A stretch of 64,000 nt of DNA from Streptomyces sp. NBC_01210 (GTDB taxonomy: Bacteria > Actinomycetota > Actinomycetes > Streptomycetales > Streptomycetaceae), in the NCBI RefSeq assembly GCF_036010325.1, contig NZ_CP108549.1, forward strand, positions 1,054,001-1,118,000, read 5' to 3'. The position numbers and the translations under genes are program-made. This document shows positions 1 through 9,247 of the stretch, piece after piece. The notes beneath the pieces are model-generated. The model had not been told where the DNA came from. It did not search any database and was given only the letters and a program-made list of their open reading frames with translations. Position 1 is the stretch's first letter; each line of letters opens with the position of its first letter.

Positions 1-456
1 TGCAGGTCCCTCGGTGAGCGCCTGCTTGATCCGGAAGAGCGAGAACTCTTTGAGCTCCGGCAGCGCGTCCACGGAGAACCACCCCACCTCGAGCGACTCA
101 TCGTCATTGACGCGTGCCCGGCCGCCCACCGCGCGACAGCGGAAACTGATGTCCATGAACTGGCACTGGTCGCCGTTGGGGTAGGTGACCGGCTTCCGCA
201 GGGCCTGGACCAACACGACTCGCTCCGCGACACAGCGCACCGCGGTCTCCTCGTACACCTCGCGCACGGCCGTCACCGCAGGCTGCTCCCCCGGCTCCGG
301 AATCCCGCCGATGAGCGACCATTTGCCGGTGTCGGCACGCCTCCCCAGCAGCACCCGCCCCTGGTCGTCGAAGACGACCGCGCTGACGCCCGGCAGGAGG
401 AGGAGCTGGTGGCCTGCGGTGGCCCGGAGCTCACGGATGAAGTCGGGGGTTGCCAT
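1..456 (-). CDS. NUDIX hydrolase (3' end outside window)
   Basis: Reads leftward from the ATG at 454-456 and runs off the window edge without a stop; 152 residues are visible. The NUDIX signature is clear at about residues 55-78: GG-x-PEPGE followed by the REVYEET helix, with the glutamates that bind the metal. One departure from the consensus is Ala where the last Gly of EExG usually sits. Such proteins hydrolyse nucleoside diphosphates linked to another group; the substrate cannot be inferred. It lies just downstream of the lnt-like gene on the same strand (10-bp gap), so the two may share a transcript. Confidence 0.9.
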   Translation of the reverse strand, partial: MATPDFIRELRATAGHQLLLLPGVSAVVFDDQGRVLLGRRADTGKWSLIGGIPEPGEQPAVTAVREVYEETAVRCVAERVVLVQALRKPVTYPNGDQCQFMDISFRCRAVGGRARVNDDESLEVGWFSVDALPELKEFSLFRIKQALTEGPA

Positions 457-466
457 GGCCTCGACC

Positions 467-2116
467 CTAACCGGCGTCGACCGTGCCCCGCTCGACGGTG
501 CCCAGCACGGCCGTGTCCTGTACGGCCTTCCGCCGCCGCCCGGCCTGCACCGCCCGTGCCACGACCCAGCCCACACCGCCCGCCGCGACCAGCACCAGGA
601 TGCCTTCCGGCCAGGTCCCGAGCCGAGTCGCCGGCGTGAGCGAGGAGCGCAGCGGCACCTCGGCGACCAGCGCACCCGCCGTGAACATCTTCGTCTTCTG
701 GACGATCTTCCCGTCCGGCATGATCACGGCGCTGACACCGCTGGTCACGGGGACGACGACGGAGCGCCCGTGCTCGACGGCCCGCACCCGCGACATCGCC
801 AGTTGCTGATACGTCATCTCGCTGCGGCCGAAGGTGGCGTTGTTGCTCGGCACGGAGATGAGCTGGGCCCCGCTGGTGACGGTGTCACGCACCGCGTCGT
901 CGAACGCCGCCTCGAAGCAGGTGACCATGCCGACCTTGGTGCCCGCCAGGTCGAAGACACCCACCTTGTGCCCGGGTCCGAAGTCGCGCCGCACCCGGTC
1001 GACGTCGGAGCTGAAGAGGCGTACGAAGGACCGCATCGGGATGTACTCACCGAACGGCTGGACATGCCGCTTGTCGTATGTGTCGACAGGGCCGCGCGTG
1101 GGGTCCCATTCGATCAGGGTGTTGCGCAGATTGCCCGTGTCGGGTGTGACGACCGCGCCGACGACGGTCGGCACGCCGATCGCCTTCACCGCTTCGTCGA
1201 TGACCAGCTTGGCGTCGGCGTTGCGGTACGGGTCGAGGTCCGAGGAGTTCTCCGGCCACAGGACGAAGTCCGGCTTGGCCACCTTGCCCGCCTTCACATC
1301 GGCGGCGAGTTCCTCGGTGCGGCGGGCGTGGTTGTCGAGGACCGCGCGGCGCTGGGAGTTGAAGTCGAGCCCCAGCCGCGGCACATTGCCCTGGACCGCG
1401 GCAACGTTCGCGGTGCCGTCCTCGGCGGAGTCGTCGACGAGCGGCAGGGCGGCGAGGGCCGCCGTGACCGGGACGAGCACGGTGAGCAGCGCTGCGGCCG
1501 CGGCGCCGCGCGGCAGCTCGCCGGTACGCCGGTGGGCACGGACCCGGCGGACGGTCTCGTACAGCCCGAAGCCGCACAGTACGACGGCGAAACTCAGCAC
1601 TGGTGTCCCGCCCAGCGCCGCGAGCGGCAGGAAGACGCCGTCCGCCTGTCCGAAGGCGATCTTGCCCCAGGGGAAGCCGCCGAACGGCACACGCGCGCGT
1701 GCGGCCTCGCTCACGATCCACACGGCCGCACCCCACACCGGCCACACCGGGAGCCGGGAGACCGCGGCGATCCCCATGCAGGCGAGGGCGACGAACACTG
1801 CCTCCACCGCTGCCAGCGCCACCCACGGCACGGGGCCGACCTCCTCGCCCGTCCAGATGAGCAGCGGCAGCAGAAAGCCGAGGCCGGTGAGGTAGCCCAG
1901 GCCGAACGCGGGCCGCAGCCGGCGTCCGTACAGCGTCCAGCCGAGCAGCGCGAGGCCGGGCAGCGCCAGCCACCACAGGGGACGTGGCGGGAAGCTCGCG
2001 AAGAGCAGCACTCCTGACAGCGCGGCGGCACCCGGCCGCAGAAGGCGCCGCAGTAGCGGTCGGCCGGCGGCGGGGGCGGGCTGTCGGGTGTCGACGGTGG
2101 TGATGGTGGCGCTCAC
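467..2116 (-). CDS. lnt: Apolipoprotein N-acyltransferase (Lnt)
   Basis: Membrane enzyme that adds the third acyl chain to the N-terminal cysteine of lipoproteins. The 549-residue reading from the GTG at 2114-2116 has about six N-terminal membrane segments, then the nitrilase-type catalytic domain. The three expected catalytic residues are visible: Glu in WPENSSD, Lys in YDKRHVQPFGEY and Cys in CFEAAF. A final hydrophobic segment precedes a basic tail. The frame stays open up to 2320, but the added 68 residues are Arg-rich and partly a 36-bp repeat, so I chose the GTG start before the first hydrophobic stretch; no strong ribosome site marks either choice. Streptomyces often carry more than one lnt. 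Confidence 0.9.
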   Translation of the reverse strand: MSATITTVDTRQPAPAAGRPLLRRLLRPGAAALSGVLLFASFPPRPLWWLALPGLALLGWTLYGRRLRPAFGLGYLTGLGFLLPLLIWTGEEVGPVPWVALAAVEAVFVALACMGIAAVSRLPVWPVWGAAVWIVSEAARARVPFGGFPWGKIAFGQADGVFLPLAALGGTPVLSFAVVLCGFGLYETVRRVRAHRRTGELPRGAAAAALLTVLVPVTAALAALPLVDDSAEDGTANVAAVQGNVPRLGLDFNSQRRAVLDNHARRTEELAADVKAGKVAKPDFVLWPENSSDLDPYRNADAKLVIDEAVKAIGVPTVVGAVVTPDTGNLRNTLIEWDPTRGPVDTYDKRHVQPFGEYIPMRSFVRLFSSDVDRVRRDFGPGHKVGVFDLAGTKVGMVTCFEAAFDDAVRDTVTSGAQLISVPSNNATFGRSEMTYQQLAMSRVRAVEHGRSVVVPVTSGVSAVIMPDGKIVQKTKMFTAGALVAEVPLRSSLTPATRLGTWPEGILVLVAAGGVGWVVARAVQAGRRRKAVQDTAVLGTVERGTVDAG

Positions 2117-2418
2117 CCGGCGGAGTCTACGGCGCTGGGCTGTGCCCCGGCAGTCCGGTCCTCGTCGGCCGACGCACCGACACCGGTGTGCCGGCTCTCG
2201 CACCGACCGGCGGACCGACTGCCGCAGCGGCTCGCCACGGGCACCCGCCACCGACTGCCGCACGGGCTCCCCCACGGGCCCCGCCACCGACTGCCGAACG
2301 TTCCTGCGCAACCCATCCACAAACCCCTGCCTCTGCCGTTACCGTGTGCGCCAGCCCTGCCACCCGACTCGATTCGGCTGCTGCGGCAGGGCCCGTCACA
2401 GGTCGGGGGGTCGACGGG
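2117..2418. other. Intergenic region between divergent lnt-like and Wzy-like genes
   Basis: A divergent promoter region of about 300 bp, filled mostly by Arg/Pro-rich open frames on both strands that have no recognisable homology. The only structure I see is the 36-bp repeat at 2192-2296. No convincing -10/-35 pair was found by eye. Confidence 0.5.
2192..2296. repeat. About 2.7 copies of a 36-bp tandem repeat
   Basis: Units share CACCGACTGCCGCACGGGCT-like sequence. On the minus strand, in frame with lnt, they read RQSVAGPVGEPV, RQSVAGARGEPL and RQSVRRSVREP. The period is a multiple of three, so an N-terminal Lnt extension cannot be excluded. Confidence 0.7.
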
Positions 2419-3504
2419 ATGGCTGCACCGGACGGCCGGTCCGCCACGCGGGAGCGCGGCAGCGCGACCGATATCGCCGGCGTTGTCGTCCTCAGCGGCT
2501 GCGCCGTGTGGTCGCTGATCAGCGCGGCCGGACGCGAGGCACGGCCCGAGGGCGTGCTGCTCGCCGTGTTCGCCGTCGCCGCCGGATATGCCTGCGGCCG
2601 TATCTGCGGCACGCTCCTGCCGGTCGCGGCCGCCTCGGCCGCCGCACTCGCCGCACTCGGCCTGGCGATCGCCTCACGCCAGGGTGTGCCCGGTGCGATC
2701 GCCGGGACTCCCATCCAGCCGGGGCACACGGGTGCGGCTGCGGCGCTGCTGGTCCTCGGTGCGGGTGCAGCCTGCTGCGCCGCCTCTGCGGCCCGTCCGG
2801 CCGCGTTGCGCCTCGCGCTGCGGATGCTCGCTCTCGCCGTCGCCTGCACCGCACTGGCGCTCGGTTCCGTCGCCGGGTGCGCGGCGGCCCTCGGCATACT
2901 GCTCTGCTCGCTGGCGGCGGTCCGGATGCGCCATCGGACGGTGGCGCTCGTCGGCCTCGCCGTCGCCACCGGTCTGGTGGTGGCCGCCTCGTGGGGCGTG
3001 GCCGAGGACACCCTGCCGGACGGGCTGACGGTCTCGCTGCAGGGCCAGCTCACCCAGAACCGGGTGGCTCTGTGGCGGGATGCGATCACTCTCGCCAAGG
3101 ACGATCCGGTACGGGGGGTGGGTCCCGACCGCTTCGGCAAGCTCAGCACCACCGCACAGCAGTCGCTGGGCTCCGACGGCAAGCCGCACTCGGCCTCGCT
3201 GCAACAGGCGGCCGAGCAGGGTGTGGTGGGCGTGGCGCTGCTGGGTGCGGCGTTCGGCTGGATGCTGTACGGCTTGTGGCGCTCGCCGCGCTCCACCCCG
3301 GTCGTGCTGAGCGCGGGAGCCGCGCTCACGGCGCTGGCGGTCCTGGCGAGCGTCGGCAACGCGCTGAGCTTCACGCCGGTGACGGCGGGCGCCGGGCTGC
3401 TCGCGGGGCTGGCGACGGCACACACGGCGGGCGAGGGCTCGGCGGAGCGCGGTACGCACACCGCCCGGTGGGCGGACGCGGCGGCGGACAGCCGGACGCT
3501 CTAG
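2419..3504 (+). CDS. O-antigen ligase / Wzy-like polytopic membrane protein
   Basis: A 361-residue protein starting at the ATG at 2419, after a G-rich stretch (GGGGGG) that can act as ribosome site. It has about nine hydrophobic segments. Between them lies a periplasmic-type loop with NRVALWRDAITLAKDDPVRG followed by GPDRFG and a conserved His (PHSASLQQAAEQG). This arrangement is typical of the Wzy_C/O-antigen ligase family, whose members transfer or polymerise lipid-linked glycans at the outer membrane face. In Gram-positive actinobacteria the substrate is unknown, perhaps a cell-wall or extracellular polysaccharide. It is divergent from lnt. An upstream GTG/ATG extension to 2188 is open but low-complexity. 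Confidence 0.75.
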   Translation: MAAPDGRSATRERGSATDIAGVVVLSGCAVWSLISAAGREARPEGVLLAVFAVAAGYACGRICGTLLPVAAASAAALAALGLAIASRQGVPGAIAGTPIQPGHTGAAAALLVLGAGAACCAASAARPAALRLALRMLALAVACTALALGSVAGCAAALGILLCSLAAVRMRHRTVALVGLAVATGLVVAASWGVAEDTLPDGLTVSLQGQLTQNRVALWRDAITLAKDDPVRGVGPDRFGKLSTTAQQSLGSDGKPHSASLQQAAEQGVVGVALLGAAFGWMLYGLWRSPRSTPVVLSAGAALTALAVLASVGNALSFTPVTAGAGLLAGLATAHTAGEGSAERGTHTARWADAAADSRTL

Positions 3505-3512
3505 CCGTCCCG

Positions 3513-3545
3513 CGGAGGGAGCACGGAGGGAACGCGGAGGGAACG
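3513..3545. repeat. 11-bp tandem repeat, three copies, at convergent junction
   Basis: CGGAGGGA followed by a 3-base spacer occurs at 3513, 3524 and 3535, just after the stop of the plus-strand gene and before the stop of the minus-strand gene. Confidence 0.85.
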
Positions 3546-3550
3546 GTGGC

Positions 3551-4111
3551 TCAGACCTCGACGGTCTTGTTGGCCCCCGCGAGCAGGAGCCGGTCGCGGA
3601 TGGCTCGTACGGCGGCCTCCGCGTCGTCCACGGTCACCGTGAAGGTCCTGCCGTCGCCCAGCGTGACGACGACGCCCTCGCCGCGGCGTACGACAACGGC
3701 AGTGCCCTGCTCCGGACGCCAGCGGTAGCCCCAGCCGCCCCACTGCCTCGGGGTCACCTTCGGAGCGAACTCCGCGCCCACCACATGGTCGAGCGGGATG
3801 CGCCGACGCGGCAGACCGATATGACCGCAGCGCACCTCGACCGCGTCGCTGTCGACCTTGACCGCCACATGGACAAAGGCGAGGGTCCCGAAGAGGATCA
3901 GCAGACCCACTGCCACACAGCCGATCACGGACATCAGCAGTGGGGCGATGCCCGAGGTCCAGGCGGAGTCGACGGCGAGTTCGATGCCGAGCGCGATGCA
4001 GGCGGCGCCTGCCGCGGCGAGCAGCCACTGGGCACGGTTGGTCGCACGGCCGGTCCAGACGGTGGGAAGGGGCTCTGCGGCGTGCCCCTCGTCGCGGAAG
4101 TGGTCCCTCAT
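3551..4111 (-). CDS. Membrane protein with PH-like C-terminal domain, unknown function
   Basis: A 186-residue protein. The ATG at 4109-4111 was preferred over one 21 codons upstream because it places a short polar head (MRDHFRDEG) before two closely spaced membrane segments (about residues 30-80). The C-terminal 100 residues alternate short beta strands: VKVDSDAVEV, then RIPLDHVVGAEF, then GEGVVVTLGDGRTFTV, ending in an amphipathic helix. This resembles bacterial PH/DUF3093-like domains. No catalytic motif is visible. It is convergent with the Wzy-like gene; a role at the membrane is inferred only from topology. Confidence 0.75.
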   Translation of the reverse strand: MRDHFRDEGHAAEPLPTVWTGRATNRAQWLLAAAGAACIALGIELAVDSAWTSGIAPLLMSVIGCVAVGLLILFGTLAFVHVAVKVDSDAVEVRCGHIGLPRRRIPLDHVVGAEFAPKVTPRQWGGWGYRWRPEQGTAVVVRRGEGVVVTLGDGRTFTVTVDDAEAAVRAIRDRLLLAGANKTVEV

Positions 4112-4275
4112 GGCTAGCAGCGTACTCAGGTTCCGTCTGCCGGGCATGGTCTCGGCCACAAGGATCAACCGCACGGATCGGGCCTGCGGCCGGGCCTCAG
4201 CACCCGGCGTGCGCAGGGCCCGGGTTCGTCGGAACGGCCGGGCCCGGGGATCGTCAGAGGACCACCCCGAAAGCG

Positions 4276-5061
4276 TCAGAGCGCCGGGCTGACGGCCTGG
4301 AGCAGGCGGCCCTCGGCATAGCTGAGGGCTTGGTCGGGCAGGGCGGAATCACGGCCGCTGAGCAGCACCGTGAGCCGGGAGCTCGGCTCGGCGTCGGGGG
4401 CGGGGAGCTCGCCGATACGGCGCAACGCCTGGGCGGCGACCGCCCCGGCCGAGCCGTGCAGCACCACCGGTGGCAGACCGGGCGGCTGCACTGCGGCGCG
4501 GATACGTTCGGCGACCAGCTCGTAATGGGTGCAGCCGAGGACGACGGCCCTTACATCGCGCGGTGTGAGGGCGGCCGCGGCGGCCACGGCATGATCGATG
4601 GCAGCCTCGTCAGCCTGCTGAACGGCGTCCGCGAGACCGGGGCAGGGCACCTCGGTGACGGCGACCGAGTCGGCGAAGTCCCGGATGAGGCCGCGCTGGT
4701 AGGGGCTGCCGGTGGTGGCAGGGGTGGCCCAGATAGCGACGGGGCCGCCGCCGGCCGAGGCCGGTTTGATCGCGGGGACCGTGCCGATGACGGGTATACC
4801 GGGCTCCAGCTCCGCGCGCAGCGTGGGCAGGGCATGCACCGATGCGGTGTTGCAGGCGACGATCAGCGCCTCGGGGCGGTGTGCGGCAGCCGCGCGGGCG
4901 GCGGCGAGCGCGCGGGCGGCGACATCCTCCGGCGTACGCGGGCCCCACGGCATGCCGTCGGGGTCGGAGGAGAGAACGAGATCCGCGTCCGGCCGCAGCC
5001 GACGTACCGCGGCGGCGGCCGCCAGCAGGCCGATTCCGGAGTCCATGAGCGCGATCTTCAC
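4276..5061 (-). CDS. Aspartate/glutamate racemase family protein
   Basis: A 261-residue cofactor-independent racemase-type protein. The pair of catalytic cysteines expected for the two-base mechanism is present in CNTA (about Cys70) and GCTHYE (about Cys177, followed by His179), and the N-terminal DSGIG supplies the usual Asp. Canonical MurI has DSGxGG; here the second Gly is replaced (DSGIGLLAA), and the protein lacks several other MurI positions. It may therefore be a paralogue acting on a different amino acid rather than the peptidoglycan glutamate racemase. The start is the GTG at 5059-5061, which opens directly on the KIALMDSG strand; 58 bp separate it from the divergent hpnB-like gene. 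Confidence 0.8.
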   Translation of the reverse strand: MKIALMDSGIGLLAAAAAVRRLRPDADLVLSSDPDGMPWGPRTPEDVAARALAAARAAAAHRPEALIVACNTASVHALPTLRAELEPGIPVIGTVPAIKPASAGGGPVAIWATPATTGSPYQRGLIRDFADSVAVTEVPCPGLADAVQQADEAAIDHAVAAAAALTPRDVRAVVLGCTHYELVAERIRAAVQPPGLPPVVLHGSAGAVAAQALRRIGELPAPDAEPSSRLTVLLSGRDSALPDQALSYAEGRLLQAVSPAL

Positions 5062-5119
5062 CCGGTCACCATAGTCGACTGCCCTTGCGGTACTGGCATG
5101 GTGGGGCAGACTGCGGCCA

Positions 5120-6292
5120 ATGAGCGCCCTTTCCTGGATCGCCTTCGGATCGCTGGCCGCATGGGGATGGCTGCTGCTGGGCCAGGGCTTCTTCTGGCGT
5201 ACGGACCAGCGGCTGCCCCGGCGCGCGGCCCCGTCGCTCTGGCCGGATGTGGCCATTGTCGTGCCCGCCAGGGACGAGGCCGAGGTGCTGCCGGTCAGCC
5301 TGCCCTCGCTGCTTGCGCAGGACTATCCCGGCCGGGCGGAGATCCTGCTCGTCGATGACGGCAGTACGGACGGCACGCCGGAACTGGCGCGTGCACTGGC
5401 CGAACGGCACGGCGGGCTGCCGGTGCGGGTCGTCTCCCCCGGCGAGCCGGAGCCCGGCTGGACCGGGAAGCTGTGGGCTCTGCGGCACGGCATCGCGGTC
5501 GCCCGGGCGCGCGAGCCCGAATATCTGCTGCTGACCGACGCCGACATCGCACACGAGCCGGACAGCCTGCGTGAGTTGGTGGCCGCAGCCCGTACCAACG
5601 AGCTGGACCTTGTCTCGCAGATGGCCCGGCTGCGGGTAGTCGGCGGCTGGGAGCGGCTGGTCGTGCCGGCGTTCGTCTACTTCTTCGCGCAGCTCTATCC
5701 CTTCCGGTGGGTCAACCGGCAGGCGGCACGCACGGCGGCCGCGGCGGGCGGCTGTGCGCTGCTGCGCATGGAGGCCGCCGAGCGGGCGGGCGTACCGGAG
5801 TCGATCCGGCAGGCGGTGATCGACGATGTGTCGCTGGCGCGGGCGGTGCAGCGGACCGGCGGCAGGATCTGGCTGGGGCTGGCGGAGCGGGTGGACAGTG
5901 TGCGTCCGTATCCGCGGCTGGCGGACCTGTGGCGGATGGTGTCGCGCAGCGCGTACGCACAGCTGCTGCACAGTCCGCTGCTGCTTGCCGGAACGGTGGT
6001 GGGGCTCGCGCTGGTGTATCTCGCGCCGCCCGCCGCGCTGTGCGCCGGCGTGTTGACCCATGACCCGGCCGCCGGCTGGGCCGGAGGTCTGGCATGGGCG
6101 GTGATGACCGGGACGTATCTGCCGATGCTGCGCTACTACCGGCAGCCGCTGCTCCTCGCTCCCCTGTTGCCGTTCACCGCACTGCTCTATCTGCTGATGA
6201 CGGTTGATTCGGCGGTGCAGCACTACCGCGGTCGCGGCGCGGCCTGGAAGGGGCGTACGTACGCCCGTCCGGAGGCCGCGCCGGACCGCTGA
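5120..6292 (+). CDS. hpnB: HpnB-type family 2 glycosyltransferase
   Basis: A 390-residue membrane glycosyltransferase. After an N-terminal membrane anchor comes a GT-A domain: VVPARDEAEVLP, then VDDGSTDGT, then the DxD-type TDADI. Next is an acceptor region with GGCALLR and IDDV, and three C-terminal membrane segments. The order and the ending GRGAAWKGR match hopene-associated glycosyltransferase HpnB, a family found with hopanoid genes though its exact sugar transfer is not settled. No squalene-hopene cyclase is in the window, so a hopanoid role rests on family membership alone. The start ATG at 5120 directly precedes the first hydrophobic segment. Confidence 0.85.
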   Translation: MSALSWIAFGSLAAWGWLLLGQGFFWRTDQRLPRRAAPSLWPDVAIVVPARDEAEVLPVSLPSLLAQDYPGRAEILLVDDGSTDGTPELARALAERHGGLPVRVVSPGEPEPGWTGKLWALRHGIAVARAREPEYLLLTDADIAHEPDSLRELVAAARTNELDLVSQMARLRVVGGWERLVVPAFVYFFAQLYPFRWVNRQAARTAAAAGGCALLRMEAAERAGVPESIRQAVIDDVSLARAVQRTGGRIWLGLAERVDSVRPYPRLADLWRMVSRSAYAQLLHSPLLLAGTVVGLALVYLAPPAALCAGVLTHDPAAGWAGGLAWAVMTGTYLPMLRYYRQPLLLAPLLPFTALLYLLMTVDSAVQHYRGRGAAWKGRTYARPEAAPDR

Positions 6293-6299
6293 CATCATC

Positions 6300-6335
6300 A
6301 CCGGGGACCTCCACCGGGGACGTCCACCGGGGGGG
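6300..6335. repeat. 13-bp tandem repeat at convergent junction
   Basis: ACCGGGGAC-S-TCC occurs at 6300 and 6313, followed by a partial third copy from 6326, between the hpnB-like stop and the TerD stop. Confidence 0.8.
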
Positions 6336-6361
6336 CCGGCCAGGGATGTCGCCCGGAGACG

Positions 6362-7645
6362 TCACTTCCTGCCGGGTGTCCAGTTCATGCCCCAGCCGTA
6401 GGCGTAGTCGATGGTGCGCTGCGGGCTCACGCCACGCTCGGGCACGAGGAAACGGGCCTCGCGCTGGACGACGAGATCGGAGCCGGTATTGGTGATCAGC
6501 GCCAGCGCGCAGACGGTCGACGGCACAGTGCACTCACCGAGCGAGAAGTCGATGGCGGCGCCGTTCTGCGGCTGGAGAGTGACGGTCGCATCCAGGTCGG
6601 CGAAACTGCGCGCACCTTCGTAGATGGTGACAAAGATGACGACCCGGCGAAGCCGGTCCTTGTGGTCCAGGTTGATGGTGAGGTTCTCGCCGGACGTGCC
6701 ACCGGTGCGGTCGTCGCCGTCGAGGTGGATGTACGGGGGCTGCTGGAGCGCGCCGAAGGCGTTGCCGAGCGCCTGGACGACCCCCTTACGGCCGTCGGTG
6801 AGTTCGTAGAGCGCGCACAGGTCCAGGTCGAGGTCCCCGTGCATGGCGACGGCGCGACCCAGTTTGGCGCCCCAGCCCTGGAATTGTTTGCGCACCTGCC
6901 AGCTGAGGTTGACCCGCATGGCACCGGAGGTGCCGCCCTGCTTGCTGAGGGAGACGGACGGGGTGTCCTTCGTCAGCGTCACCTTGGTGAGACGTACGGG
7001 AGCGGACGGCGCGGCAGCGGGACGAGGCGGCAGCGAGGGCGCAGCGGGCGTCACGGGCGCGGCGGGTGCCGGAGCGGCTACGGGGGCCTGTGGGGCGGCC
7101 GGTACCGGGACCGGCTGCTGCGGTTCGTCGACCGTGATGCCGAAGTCCGTCGCGAGGCCCCCGAGTCCGGTGCTGTAGCCCTGCCCCACTGCCCGGAACT
7201 TCCAGGCGCCCTGTCGCCGGTAGAGCTCGCCGAGGACGAAGGCCGTCTCGACCGTCGCGTCCTGGCTCTCGTACCGGGTGATCTCCGCCCCGGACGCCGC
7301 GTCGAGCACCCTGATGTACAGCCCCGGTACCTGCCCGAAGCTGCCTCCGTCCGCCGACGCGGCCAGCACGATCCGCTCGATCGCGGGCTCTACGCGCGCG
7401 AGGTCGACCGAAACCTCGTCCGTCACGCCGCCTGCCGCGGTCCGCTTCCCTTCGTGGCGTACCGCGCCCGAGGCGTGCGCCGGCTGGTTGTAGAAGACGA
7501 AGTCCGCGTCGGAGCGGACCTTTCCTGATGCCAGGAGGAGCGCCGAGGCGTCGACATCCGGCACCCCGGGGCCTGAACGCCATCCCAACTCGACGCGCAC
7601 CTGCCGCGCCGGCACCGGAGTATTGGCTCCTTTAAGCATGGACAT
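6362..7645 (-). CDS. Tandem TerD-domain protein (tellurium resistance family)
   Basis: A 427-residue cytoplasmic protein with two TerD-like beta-sandwich domains joined by a Pro/Ala-rich linker (about residues 175-225). The first carries the [12 protein letters not shown] and FVFYNQP motifs; the second carries [21 protein letters not shown] and FADLDATV, the acidic clusters that bind calcium in the family. TerD proteins belong to stress-linked ter gene sets, but no other ter gene is nearby. I took the ATG at 7643-7645 because GGGGGCGAG sits just upstream; an ATG four codons earlier lacks a ribosome site. A 254-bp region separates it from the next gene. Confidence 0.88.
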   Translation of the reverse strand: MSMLKGANTPVPARQVRVELGWRSGPGVPDVDASALLLASGKVRSDADFVFYNQPAHASGAVRHEGKRTAAGGVTDEVSVDLARVEPAIERIVLAASADGGSFGQVPGLYIRVLDAASGAEITRYESQDATVETAFVLGELYRRQGAWKFRAVGQGYSTGLGGLATDFGITVDEPQQPVPVPAAPQAPVAAPAPAAPVTPAAPSLPPRPAAAPSAPVRLTKVTLTKDTPSVSLSKQGGTSGAMRVNLSWQVRKQFQGWGAKLGRAVAMHGDLDLDLCALYELTDGRKGVVQALGNAFGALQQPPYIHLDGDDRTGGTSGENLTINLDHKDRLRRVVIFVTIYEGARSFADLDATVTLQPQNGAAIDFSLGECTVPSTVCALALITNTGSDLVVQREARFLVPERGVSPQRTIDYAYGWGMNWTPGRK

Positions 7646-7899
7646 GCTCGCCCCCATCGCGAGTCGGGGTGCCCTAAAAGTTCACCGTGCGGCCAACCTA
7701 ATCCTCCGGGAGCCTCCGGCGCCCCGGCCGACCCGTCGGTAACCCCTTCTCAGCTTGCCCTTTACCGGATCTGAACGCTTCGCGGCGACCGTTTTCCCCA
7801 GATTCGCTCACATTGGGGATCCGTGGTCACTCGCATCTCCCGAAACAACCCTCTTATCGGGCTCCCCAACCAGCACATCGTGGGCTTAACTTATGTGCC

Positions 7900-8385
7900 A
7901 TGACCTCCCCCCGCGCCACCTACGGCGGCGGTTACTACTCCGCTCCGTCGTTCCCCGACACCCCCATCTACGACTCCCTGGTCGCGGAGCGGGGCACGCC
8001 TCAGATCGCCCCGATCCGAGTGCCTTCCGCGTATGACACCGGCAGCAGCTACACCGCCAACAGCTATCTGCCGGCGCTCCCCGCGGCGCTGCCCGCACTG
8101 CCGGCAGCTCCCTCGCAGTCCGGCCCTTCCTACGGCACTCCCTCCTACGGCTATCCGCAGCAGATGCAGCAGCCCGTACCGCTGCAGCACGCGCCCGCGC
8201 CGTACATCCCGCAGCAGACCGCCGTGCCGCGCGGCTACCCGGGCCCTCAGCCCCAGGCCCAGCCGCAGCAGCGTCCGGTGGCCACCGGCTACGAAGCGAT
8301 GCGCCCCGCGGCTGCACGTCCCGCGCCGGCACCCGCTGCGTACGAGGACCCGTACAACCGCCCGTACCAGGGCCGGGGCTACTGA
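7900..8385 (+). CDS. Small Tyr/Pro/Gln-rich protein (DUF6643-like)
   Basis: A 161-residue low-complexity protein starting MTSPRATYGGGYY and ending in NRPYQGRGY. Its first 50 residues, with SFPDTPIYDSLVAERGTPQIA, resemble a short protein conserved in Streptomyces that I recall as DUF6643. The rest is Pro/Gln/Ala-rich spacer with repeated Tyr-Gly. It has no membrane segment or signal peptide, and its function is unknown. The upstream 250 bp is relatively AT-rich near GGCTTAACTTATG, a possible -10 region. It is followed after 37 bp by the MOSC gene on the same strand. Confidence 0.75.
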   Translation: MTSPRATYGGGYYSAPSFPDTPIYDSLVAERGTPQIAPIRVPSAYDTGSSYTANSYLPALPAALPALPAAPSQSGPSYGTPSYGYPQQMQQPVPLQHAPAPYIPQQTAVPRGYPGPQPQAQPQQRPVATGYEAMRPAAARPAPAPAAYEDPYNRPYQGRGY

Positions 8386-8422
8386 CCGGCCGGAGGTCAG
8401 TGGTGGCTGGCACTATGGCTTT

Positions 8423-9247
8423 ATGCCGAACCCAGTTCTCCGTTCCATCCATGTCCACCCGGTCAAATCGGTGGCGGGGTATGAACCCGGCGAGGCGGCT
8501 GTGGAGCCGTGGGGGCTTGCCGGGGACCGTCGGTGGACACTGATCGACTCCTCGGCCAAGGTGGTCACGCAACGCCAGCAGCCACGGCTGGCGTTGGCCC
8601 GCGCCGAGACACTGCCGGACGGCGGGATCCGGCTGTCCGCACCCGGGCGAAAGCCGCTGAGTGTCGCCGTCCCGGAGCCGGTGGGCACCACGACGGTGGA
8701 GATCTTCCAGGACAAGGTCGAGATGGTGCCCGTCGACGGGCAGGTGGACGCCTGGTTCAGCGACTACCTCGGCACCGAGGTGCGGCTTGCCCATCTCGAC
8801 GACCCGGCTCGCCGGCGCCCCATCGACCCTGAGTACGCACGCCCCGGAGAGACGGTCAATCTCGGCGACGGCTATCCGTTGCTCGTCACCACCCTCGCCT
8901 CGCTCCACGCACTCAACTCCCTCATCGCACAGGGTGATCATGCCGACGAGGGCCCGCTGCCCATGAACCGGTTCCGGCCGAATGTCGTCGTGGACGGCGC
9001 GGCGCCCTGGGCCGAGGACGACTGGAAGCGGATCGCGATCGGCGAAGCCACCTTCCGGGTGGCCAGGCCCTGCGGCCGGTGTGTCATCACCACCACCGAC
9101 CAGCACACCGCCGAGCGAGGCAAGGAGCCGCTGCGCACTCTCGCCCGCCACCGCCGCTTCGGCGACCGGCTGGTGTTCGGACAGTGCCTCGTGCCGGAGC
9201 GGACCGGCTTCATCCGGGTCGGCGACGCCGTGACCGTCGTCGAGTAG
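8423..9247 (+). CDS. MOSC domain protein (MOSC_N + MOSC)
   Basis: A 274-residue protein. The N-terminal beta-barrel segment shows IHVHPVKSVAG and GLAGDRRWTLID. The MOSC core has MNRFRPNVVVDG, then ARPCGRCVITTTDQ with the conserved cysteine, and the C-terminal GQCLVPERTGFIRVGD. MOSC domains bind the molybdenum cofactor through that cysteine in mARC-type reductases and act in sulfur transfer. The fold prediction is firm; the substrate is not. The start is the ATG at 8423, opening on the conserved PxLxxIHVHPVKS strand. Confidence 0.92.
   Translation: MPNPVLRSIHVHPVKSVAGYEPGEAAVEPWGLAGDRRWTLIDSSAKVVTQRQQPRLALARAETLPDGGIRLSAPGRKPLSVAVPEPVGTTTVEIFQDKVEMVPVDGQVDAWFSDYLGTEVRLAHLDDPARRRPIDPEYARPGETVNLGDGYPLLVTTLASLHALNSLIAQGDHADEGPLPMNRFRPNVVVDGAAPWAEDDWKRIAIGEATFRVARPCGRCVITTTDQHTAERGKEPLRTLARHRRFGDRLVFGQCLVPERTGFIRVGDAVTVVE

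Noticed and set aside
185..2017. Long plus-strand frame opposite the lnt gene
   Set aside because: Arg/Pro/Gln-rich translation with no family signature; it mirrors the high-GC third codon positions of the real minus-strand gene.
2127..3461. Long minus-strand frame opposite the Wzy-like gene
   Set aside because: Ser/Ala/Pro-rich shadow with no conserved motif; the plus strand shows membrane helices and the Wzy_C loop.
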